A stretch of 5,909 nucleotides of DNA from Anaerolineae bacterium (GTDB lineage: Bacteria; Chloroflexota; Anaerolineae; UBA1429): NCBI GenBank assembly GCA_007118555.1, contig SKRJ01000349.1, positions 1-5,909 of the forward strand, written 5' to 3'. The notes beneath the pieces are model-generated. The model was not told the DNA's origin. It ran no database searches and saw only the letters and a program-made list of their open reading frames with translations. Every line of letters starts with the position of its first letter. The stretch's first letter is position 1. Made by a program: the position numbers and the translations under genes. This document shows, piece by piece, positions 1 to 4,405 of this stretch.

Positions 1-1
1 C

Positions 2-199
2 GGAGCCATCGGCCTGCCCGAGCGCCTGCTGCTGGCGGGCGGCCTCACGCCCGACAATGTCGCCACGGCGATCCGCACGGCGCGCCCCTGGGGCGTCGAC
101 GTGGCATCGGGCGTCGAGGCGGCGCCGGGCATCAAGGATCCCCGGCGGGTGTCCGAGTTCCTGCAACGGGTACGACAGGAGGATAACGATGATCGTTGA
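2..199 (+). CDS. trpF: Phosphoribosylanthranilate isomerase, C-terminal part (5' end outside window)
   Basis: Only the last 65 residues are in the window; the gene enters from the left edge. TrpF is a (beta-alpha)8-barrel enzyme that isomerises N-(5'-phosphoribosyl)anthranilate to CdRP in tryptophan synthesis. The visible part carries the two C-terminal family signatures: [10 protein letters not shown] (the phosphate-binding loop after strand 7) and GVDVASGVE followed by PGIKDP (strand 8 and its phosphate loop; most homologues read DVSSGVE, so one Ser is Ala here). The catalytic Cys and Asp of the family lie upstream and cannot be checked. The frame ends at TGA 197-199, so its last codons overlap the start of trpB by 11 nt. 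The trpB Shine-Dalgarno therefore lies inside trpF, which implies co-transcription and probably translational coupling. The last six residues (EDNDDR) arise from this overlap and are unlikely to be functionally important. Confidence 0.93.
   Translation, partial: GAIGLPERLLLAGGLTPDNVATAIRTARPWGVDVASGVEAAPGIKDPRRVSEFLQRVRQEDNDDR
177..182 (+). promoter_or_regulatory. Ribosome binding site of trpB, inside trpF
   Basis: A perfect AGGAGG lies 6 nt before the ATG at 189. It decides the trpB start: the same frame is open upstream to another ATG at 57, but that extension is an Arg/Ser-rich translation of the trpF coding sequence in another frame, with no homology to TrpB. The site lies in the last codons of trpF. 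Confidence 0.85.
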
Positions 200-1418
200 T
201 AGACAACGCGTGTCACTCAAGACACTGCCCGACGAGCGCGGCTACTTTGGCGAGTTTGGCGGGCGCTATGTGCCCGAGACGCTCTTTGGCCCCCTGCTCG
301 AGTTGGAGGAGGCCTACGGCGCCCTGCGCGACGACGCCGCCTTTCAGAGTGAGTTGGGCGATCTGCTGCGCGAGTACGTGGGCCGTCCCACGCCCCTGAC
401 GCTTGCCAACCGCCTGAGCGACGCCTGTGGCGGCGCCCGCATCTGGCTGAAGCGCGAGGATCTGGCCCACACCGGCGCCCACAAGATCAACAACGCCCTG
501 GGGCAGGCCCTCATCGCCCGCGCCATGGGCAAACGCCGCCTGATCGCCGAGACCGGCGCCGGCCAGCATGGCGTGGCCACCGCCACCGTGGCAGCGCTCC
601 TGGGCATGGAGTGCGCCGTGTACATGGGCAGCGACGACATGGCCCGCCAGGCGCCCAACGTGCTGCGTATGCGCCTGCTGGGGGCCGACGTGCACCCGGT
701 GGACGCCGGTTCCCGCACCCTCAAGGACGCCATCAACGAGGCGCTGCGCGACTGGGCCACCAACGTGCGCCACAGCCACTATTTGCTGGGCTCGGCACTG
801 GGCCCCCACCCCTATCCCATGATCGTCCGCGACCTGCAGAGCGTCATCGGTCGGGAGGCCCGCGCCCAGTGTCTGGCCCAGATGGGGCGCCTGCCCGACG
901 CCCTGATCGCCTGCGTCGGCGGCGGCTCGAACGCCATCGGGCTGTTCCACCCGTTCCTCGACGACGACGTAGAGATGATCGGCGTCGAGGCGGGCGGCGA
1001 GGGTATCGACGGCGGCCGCCACGCGGCCCGCTTTGCCGACCCGCAGCGTGGCCGGCTGGGCGTGCTGCACGGCGTGCGCACCTATGTCCTACAGGACGAC
1101 GAAGGCCAGATCGCCCTCACCCACTCGGTGTCGGCGGGGCTGGACTATGCCTCGGTCGGACCCGAACACGCCCACCTGCGGGCCCTGGAGCGCGCCCACT
1201 ACACCTATGCCACCGACGACGCCGCGCTGGCGGCCTTTCAGGCCCTCTGCCGCTACGAGGGCATCGTCCCCGCGCTGGAATCCTCCCATGCCCTGGCCGA
1301 GGCCATGCGCCTGGCACCGGAGCGCTCCCGCGACGAGGCCCTGCTGGTAAACCTGTCGGGCCGCGGCGACAAGGACCTGGATACCGTGACGAGCCTTGTA
1401 CAAGGGGGTGCGTTATGA
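189..1418 (+). CDS. trpB: Tryptophan synthase beta chain
   Basis: This 409-residue protein is a PLP-dependent beta-replacement enzyme that condenses indole with L-serine to give L-tryptophan, normally as an alpha2-beta2 complex with TrpA that channels indole. The N-terminal signature [13 protein letters not shown] (18-30) is intact. The PLP Schiff-base lysine is Lys99 in HTGAHKINN, the catalytic glutamate is Glu121 in ETGAGQHG, and the PLP phosphate loop is [10 protein letters not shown] (242-251). Asp319 in SAGLDYAS matches the family's conformational-switch Asp (Salmonella Asp305), and the C-terminal NLSGRGDKD (388-396) supplies the Ser facing the pyridine nitrogen. Length and motifs are those of the canonical TrpB1 type, not the longer TrpB2 form. 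The start at 189 is set by the AGGAGG. The gene overlaps trpF by 11 nt and shares ATGA with trpA, so the three genes form one transcriptional unit. No lesion is seen. Confidence 0.97.
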   Translation: MIVDRQRVSLKTLPDERGYFGEFGGRYVPETLFGPLLELEEAYGALRDDAAFQSELGDLLREYVGRPTPLTLANRLSDACGGARIWLKREDLAHTGAHKINNALGQALIARAMGKRRLIAETGAGQHGVATATVAALLGMECAVYMGSDDMARQAPNVLRMRLLGADVHPVDAGSRTLKDAINEALRDWATNVRHSHYLLGSALGPHPYPMIVRDLQSVIGREARAQCLAQMGRLPDALIACVGGGSNAIGLFHPFLDDDVEMIGVEAGGEGIDGGRHAARFADPQRGRLGVLHGVRTYVLQDDEGQIALTHSVSAGLDYASVGPEHAHLRALERAHYTYATDDAALAAFQALCRYEGIVPALESSHALAEAMRLAPERSRDEALLVNLSGRGDKDLDTVTSLVQGGAL

Positions 1419-2221
1419 GCCACAACGGACATCGAGGCAGCGCCGCCATCGAGGGCGCCTTTGCCCGGGCCGCCCACGAGGGGCGCGCGGCGCTGATCAC
1501 CTACCTGACCGCCGGGTACCCGACCCAGGATGCCACCCACGAGATGGTGGCCGCCCTGCTCGAGGGGGGCGCTGACCTGATCGAGCTGGGGGTGCCCTTT
1601 TCCGACCCGGTGGCCGACGGACCCACCATCCAGCGGGCCAGCCAGCGCGCGCTGGAGGCGGGCATCACGCCGTCGGGTTGCCTGGACCTGGTGGCGACCC
1701 TGCGCGATAGCGGCGTGACCGCACCCATCGTCCTGATGGGCTACTAAAACCCGATCCTGCGCTATGGCCCGGCGGCCTATGCCGCCCGCTGCGCCCAGGT
1801 GGGCGTCGACGGCCTGATCATCCCCGACCTTCCGCCAGAAGAGGCCCGGCCCCTGGCCGACGCCTGCGCCCAGCATGATCTGGCGCTGATCTATTTGGTG
1901 GCGCCCAACAGCAGCGCCAACCGGCTGGCCCGAATCGCTGCCGAGACCCGCGGCTTTCTCTATGTGGTCTCGCATCTGGGCACCACCGGCGGCGAGCACG
2001 CTCTGCAGGACGCCCTGGTCGATCAGCTCGCCCAGATACGGCACCATGCGCACACGCCCCTCGCCGTGGGCTTTGGGGTGGCGGGGCCCGAGGCGGCCCG
2101 ACAGGTCGCCCAGGTGGCCGACGGCGTCATCGTGGGCAGCGCCATCGTCGAGCGAGCCGCCCAGGGGCCCGAGGCCGTGCGCGACCTGGTGAGCGAGCTG
2201 AGGTCTGCGCTGGCGCGCTGA
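1415..2221 (+). pseudogene. trpA: Tryptophan synthase alpha chain, interrupted by one in-frame TAA
   Basis: Read through, this frame gives 268 positions, the usual TrpA length. TrpA is a (beta-alpha)8-barrel that cleaves indole-3-glycerol phosphate to indole and glyceraldehyde 3-phosphate and passes indole to TrpB. Both catalytic acids are present: Glu57 in LIELGVPFSDP and Asp68 in VADGP (Salmonella Glu49 and Asp60). Later motifs are also intact: GLIIPDLPPEE (strand 4), SHLGTTG (loop 6, with its conserved Thr), and the phosphate loops GFGVAGPE and GSAIVE. Codon 111 (1745-1747) is TAA, within what is normally YYNPI at the end of strand 3; here it reads GY-stop-NPILRYG. The frame is unchanged after it and the terminal stop is TGA 2219-2221. 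The start ATG at 1415 overlaps the trpB stop (ATGA), with AAGGGGG 6 nt before it. As written, the product would be an inactive 110-residue fragment. One substitution (TAC or TAT to TAA) explains the defect. Error, recent mutation and recoding cannot be separated from this window. Confidence 0.9.
1745..1747 (+). other. Internal in-frame stop codon in trpA
   Basis: The TAA stands where most TrpA proteins have the second Tyr of YYNP (Ala in E. coli, YAN). The local sequence is TAC TAA AAC CCG. A single C-to-A or T-to-A change would create it, with no indel. No other substitution at a recognised motif is visible within the gene. Confidence 0.95.
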
Positions 2222-2274
2222 CACACTGGAGCGAGGGGCGACGCATACCCATAGGGGGCATCCACCAGGCGCCG

Positions 2275-2304
2275 TTATGAGAGCGGGGCAATCGGTGGTA
2301 CAAT
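2275..2304 (+). promoter_or_regulatory. Extended -10 promoter of the methyltransferase-kinase pair
   Basis: TACAAT at 2299-2304 matches the sigma70 -10 consensus at five of six bases and is preceded by TGG at 2296-2298, an extended -10 (TGn). The best -35 candidate, TTATGA at 2275-2280, is poor (18-nt spacer), as is usual when an extended -10 is present. Transcription would start around 2311-2312, three or four nt before the ATG at 2315. Confidence 0.5.
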
Positions 2305-2314
2305 CGACACCATT

Positions 2315-2956
2315 ATGACTCGACTGTCACCCTTTACCCTGCTCTACCTGCTCGGCCTGTCGATTGGGTCGTTCATCGTCGTGCGCCACGCCCGCAGCCG
2401 CGATCGGGCGGCGGTGGTCGAAGACCGTACGACGGTTCTCGATCGCATTCTGACGGCGCTGCCCGCCGTAGGCATGTTCGTAGCGCCCGCGCTGGCCACC
2501 TGGTCGCCCTGGCTGGGCTGGGCGGACTATGAGCTGGGCGGTTGGGCCATGGCTCCGGGCATTCTGCTCTATGGCCTGGGCATCTGGCTCCTGTGGCGGG
2601 CCCATGTCGACCTGGGGCGCTACTGGTCGGCGGGGCTGCAGATTCGCCAAGGGCAGCATGTGGTCGCCGATGGCATCTTTGCCCACATTCGCCATCCCCT
2701 GTACGCCGGCTACCTGATGTGGGGCCTGGCCCAGCCCTGGCTGATCCACAACTGGATCGCCGGGCTCTCGATGCTGGTCACCTTTCTGCCTGTATACCTC
2801 TTTCGCGTAGAGCGCGAGGAACGCATGATGGCGCTCCACTTTCGCCAGTACGCAGGCTATGTCCAGCGGACCGATCGCCTCTTTCCGTGCAAATCCATCG
2901 CCCGCCTCGTGGCGGGGGATCGCTTTCGGGTGCTCCGGCGGCTGTGGCGGGGATAG
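2315..2956 (+). CDS. ICMT-like (isoprenylcysteine carboxyl methyltransferase / PEMT superfamily) membrane protein
   Basis: The product is 213 residues. It has four or five likely membrane segments (about 5-23, 45-68, 76-94 and 134-163, the last perhaps a hairpin), followed by a basic cytoplasmic tail. The SAM-binding C-terminal half carries the family hallmarks: LGRYWS (100-105), GIFAHIRHPLYAGY (120-133, with the RHP-x-Y core), acidic residues around VEREERMM (165-172), and a closing FRQYAGYVQRTDRLFP (176-191). In eukaryotes this fold methylates prenylcysteine. Bacteria lack that substrate in general, and bacterial members act on lipids, isoprenoid-like or other small substrates, mostly unknown. 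Substrate assignment is therefore not possible, although membership of the superfamily is secure. The start at 2315 has no Shine-Dalgarno and lies about 3 nt from a predicted transcription start. The 3' end overlaps the next gene by 13 nt, so the two are probably co-expressed. Confidence 0.85.
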   Translation: MTRLSPFTLLYLLGLSIGSFIVVRHARSRDRAAVVEDRTTVLDRILTALPAVGMFVAPALATWSPWLGWADYELGGWAMAPGILLYGLGIWLLWRAHVDLGRYWSAGLQIRQGQHVVADGIFAHIRHPLYAGYLMWGLAQPWLIHNWIAGLSMLVTFLPVYLFRVEREERMMALHFRQYAGYVQRTDRLFPCKSIARLVAGDRFRVLRRLWRG

Positions 2957-3861
2957 ACACGCAGCGCGCCGTGGCGTGGGCCGCCGAGGCGCTGGGGCTG
3001 TCCGTCGAGGCCCTCACGCTCAAGCCTCTCCCTGGGGCCAGCTCCTCCAGCGTCTATGCCCTCACCGCCAGGGCGGGCTCGGACGCCCACGAGTATGTGC
3101 TGCGCCTCTTTACTAACCGCGCCTGGCTGGCCCAAGAGCCCGATCTGGCACGACACGAGGCCGCTGCTCTGCAAGAGATCGCCCGGATCGGCCTCCCTGG
3201 GCCCGAACTTGTCGCATGGGACGCGACCGGGGCCGCCTGCGGGGTGCCCGCCGTACTCATGACCCGCGTGCCGGGCCGGGTCGTCTTGCGACCCACCGAC
3301 CTCGATGCCTGGCTGGAGCAACTGGCGGCCGCTATCCTGCCGGTGCATCGATATGACGCCGAGGGTTTCCCCTGGGAGCGACAGCCCTACAACGATCTGG
3401 ATGCGCTAGAGCCGCCGTCCTGGTCGCCCCTGCCGCGCCTCTGGCAACGAGCGATCGACTATTTGCGGCATACGCCGCCTCCCACAGCCCACATGGCGTT
3501 CATCCACCGCGACTATCATCCCACCAACGTCCTCTGGCAGGGCGACGTCGTCAGCGGCATCGTGGATTGGGTGAATGCCTGTCGCGGGCCGGTGGGGATC
3601 GACATCGGACGCTGTCGCTCGAACCTGGCGGTGCTGCACGGCGTCCAGGCGGCGGATCGCTTTCTGCAGGCCTATCAGCGCCTGACGGGCAGCAGATGGC
3701 GCTATGAGCCCTACTGGGACCTGGCCGATCTGGCGGATATGCTGCCCGATCCCGATGGCGTGCGCGCGGGCTGGCGCCCCCACGGCGTCACCGACATCTC
3801 GGCCCCGCTGGCCCGGCTGCGGGTGGACGCCTACCTGGCCAGCGTCGTGGCAAAGCTTTAG
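2944..3861 (+). CDS. Aminoglycoside phosphotransferase-fold (APH family) kinase, substrate unknown
   Basis: With a GTG start at 2944 the product is 305 residues. It has the bilobal APH/choline-kinase-like fold. A glycine/serine-rich nucleotide loop LPGASSSSVYAL (29-40) leads to strand 3 YVLRLF (51-56), where Arg54 sits near the position of the ATP lysine; Arg is common there in this family. A helix-C Glu follows at about 72. The catalytic loop is HRDYHPTNVLW (188-198), with Asp190 and Asn195, and the metal-binding Asp208 is in GIVDW (206-210). Members phosphorylate small molecules such as aminoglycosides, choline, homoserine or thiamine; nothing here selects one, and resistance should not be assumed. 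The gene overlaps the methyltransferase by 13 nt in another frame. No ATG or strong ribosome site is available; GTG 2971 is the alternative start, but it would remove nine residues and lose the overlap. The stop is TAG 3859-3861. Confidence 0.85.
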   Translation: MAGIDTQRAVAWAAEALGLSVEALTLKPLPGASSSSVYALTARAGSDAHEYVLRLFTNRAWLAQEPDLARHEAAALQEIARIGLPGPELVAWDATGAACGVPAVLMTRVPGRVVLRPTDLDAWLEQLAAAILPVHRYDAEGFPWERQPYNDLDALEPPSWSPLPRLWQRAIDYLRHTPPPTAHMAFIHRDYHPTNVLWQGDVVSGIVDWVNACRGPVGIDIGRCRSNLAVLHGVQAADRFLQAYQRLTGSRWRYEPYWDLADLADMLPDPDGVRAGWRPHGVTDISAPLARLRVDAYLASVVAKL

Positions 3862-3897
3862 CATCGTAACGAGGCTCGGCACTGACGCCACAAGAGC

Positions 3898-3939
3898 ACA
3901 GACGGGCAAGAGCCCCTGCGGGGCCCTGTACCCGTCTGT
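3898..3939. terminator. Nested stem-loop between convergent genes, probable bidirectional terminator
   Basis: A perfect 9-bp stem (ACAGACGGG 3898-3906 with CCCGTCTGT 3931-3939) encloses a second 5-bp GC stem (GCCCC 3912-3916 with GGGGC 3920-3924, loop TGC). It lies 37 nt after the kinase stop and 28 nt beyond the end of the ferredoxin gene on the other strand. Neither side has a T tract of more than two bases, so it is not a classical intrinsic terminator. It may act as a pause or mRNA-3'-end stabilising element, or with factor help. Confidence 0.6.
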
Positions 3940-3961
3940 TACCGTCGCGTCGGCCCTGTAC
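3922..3961 (+). repeat. Short direct repeat GGCCCTGTAC (two copies, 30 nt apart)
   Basis: Identical 10-mers lie at 3922-3931 and 3952-3961. The first forms part of the 3' side of the nested hairpin. The second supplies the left arm of a small hairpin at 3953-3967. The repeat may mark a local duplication, or may be chance in GC-rich sequence. Confidence 0.45.
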
Positions 3962-3967
3962 GAGGGC
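3953..3967 (-). other. Small hairpin touching the ferredoxin stop codon
   Basis: GCCCT (3953-3957) pairs with AGGGC (3963-3967) around a 5-nt loop. On the minus strand the stem begins in the last base of the ferredoxin stop codon and precedes the larger terminator-like hairpin. It may protect the mRNA 3' end or help termination; the stem is short, so confidence is low. Confidence 0.3.
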
Positions 3968-4188
3968 TAGTTGACGTGGATGATCTCGACCGGGCAGCTA
4001 TCGGCGCCATCGACGGCGCAATCCTCGAGATCCTCGGGAACCTCGCCCTCTGCCATGTCGCCGTCTACCTGATATTCTGCCGTGATCTGGGTGAGCCCGT
4101 CGTCACTCTCCTCATAGATCTCGGGGCAGGTCGACCAGCACGCCCCACAGGAAATGCACTCGTCGCGATCGATGGTGATGCTCGCCAT
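3967..4188 (-). CDS. Single-cluster [4Fe-4S] ferredoxin
   Basis: This 73-residue, strongly acidic small electron carrier would be a soluble cytoplasmic redox partner. The cluster motif CISCGACWSTCP gives Cys11, Cys14, Cys17 and Cys21, and there are two more cysteines, Cys57 and Cys65 (SCPVEII). In one-cluster ferredoxins such as the Thermotoga maritima protein, the cluster is held by the three CxxCxxC cysteines plus the distal CP cysteine, here 11, 14, 17 and 65. The remaining pair, here 21 and 57, is placed exactly where that family forms a disulfide. The second CxxCxxC of 2[4Fe-4S] ferredoxins is absent. The protein is about 13 residues longer than the Thermotoga one, the extra being an acidic stretch at about 37-55. 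Start ATG 4188-4186 is preceded on the minus strand by GAAGGAG with 9-nt spacing. The gene stands alone, convergent with the kinase and divergent from xylB, so its partner enzyme is unknown. Confidence 0.93.
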   Translation of the reverse strand: MASITIDRDECISCGACWSTCPEIYEESDDGLTQITAEYQVDGDMAEGEVPEDLEDCAVDGADSCPVEIIHVN

Positions 4189-4197
4189 GGAAACCGT

Positions 4198-4204
4198 CTC
4201 CTTC
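4198..4204 (-). promoter_or_regulatory. Ribosome binding site of the ferredoxin gene
   Basis: GAAGGAG on the minus strand, 9 nt before the ATG, supports the short 73-residue start. Confidence 0.75.
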
Positions 4205-4226
4205 TGTCACTCTTGTCTCGGTTAAT

Positions 4227-4241
4227 GAGCCCCTTTGGCTC
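4227..4241 (-). promoter_or_regulatory. Stem-loop in the ferredoxin 5' leader
   Basis: On the minus strand GAGCC pairs with GGCTC around AAAGG. The stem begins about 5 nt after the predicted transcription start and lies some 20 nt before the ribosome site, so it does not mask it. A 5'-end stabilising hairpin is the simplest reading; a protein-binding site is also possible. Confidence 0.35.
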
Positions 4242-4252
4242 AGACCGTTTCG

Positions 4253-4281
4253 ATCATACTACAAGTCCCCCATAAGGACAA
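4253..4281 (-). promoter_or_regulatory. Sigma70-like promoter of the ferredoxin gene
   Basis: On the minus strand, TTGTCC (4281-4276, four of six matches to TTGACA) and TATGAT (4258-4253, five of six matches to TATAAT) are separated by the ideal 17 nt. Transcription would start near 4246, giving a leader of roughly 58 nt. Confidence 0.6.
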
Positions 4282-4338
4282 CCCCCAAAATGCTCTGATG
4301 CGGCCATGTCGGTAGATTCCGCCCTGGTTCGCATGCAC

Positions 4339-4367
4339 TTGATCAATTGCCCCGAGCACGTTACACT
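4339..4367 (+). promoter_or_regulatory. Sigma70-like promoter of the xylulokinase gene
   Basis: TTGATC (4339-4344) and TACACT (4362-4367) each match the consensus at four of six bases with a 17-nt spacer. The predicted start lies near 4374, giving a leader of about 30 nt before the ATG at 4406. The -35 element is embedded in the palindrome TTGATCAA (4339-4346), adjoining CAATTG (4344-4349). No recognisable XylR or catabolite-response operator was found. Confidence 0.5.
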
Positions 4368-4391
4368 CGACGCCATACAGGAACTGCATTC

Positions 4392-4399
4392 GAGGGAGG
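4392..4399 (+). promoter_or_regulatory. Ribosome binding site of xylB, favouring the second ATG
   Basis: GAGGGAGG precedes two tandem in-frame ATG codons at 4403 and 4406. The spacing is 3 nt to the first and 6 nt to the second, so 4406 is the more probable start; the difference is one Met. Confidence 0.7.
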
Positions 4400-4405
4400 C
4401 GCATG

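Noticed and set aside
213..1070. Long minus-strand open frame of 285 codons opposite trpB
   Set aside because: It is low-complexity, Gly/Ala/Val/His/Gln-rich translation with no recognisable motif, opposite an unmistakable trpB. It is an artefact of high third-position GC.
611..1747. A 378-codon plus-strand frame appearing to fuse a long N-terminus to TrpA
   Set aside because: The part before 1415 is Arg/Pro/Gly-rich out-of-frame trpB sequence. The real trpA start is the ATGA overlap at 1415.
1253..2224. Minus-strand open frame of 323 codons spanning the end of trpB and all of trpA
   Set aside because: It has no family motifs and its composition is typical of an antisense shadow. That it is unbroken opposite the TAA means nothing, as TAA reads TTA on that strand.
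2205..2280. Possible terminator after trpA (GCGC-rich inverted pieces and GGCGCC at 2269-2274)
   Set aside because: The stems are only 4-5 bp and no T tract follows, so it cannot be separated from random GC-rich palindromes.
2542..2943. N-terminal extension of the kinase frame back to an ATG at 2542
   Set aside because: The extension is an out-of-frame reading of the methyltransferase gene, with no APH-family features. The family N-terminus fits a start near 2944.
2859..3116. Short plus-strand frame across the methyltransferase/kinase junction
   Set aside because: It lies in a third frame inside both real genes, has no ribosome site, and shows shadow-like composition.
2944..3861. Interpretation as an antibiotic-resistance gene
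   Set aside because: The APH fold covers many metabolic kinases. There is no mobile context and no subtype-specific motif for aminoglycoside or macrolide kinases.
3976..4275. Plus-strand 99-codon frame opposite the ferredoxin gene
   Set aside because: The minus strand encodes a clear ferredoxin with correctly spaced cysteines and a good ribosome site. The plus frame has no recognisable domain.
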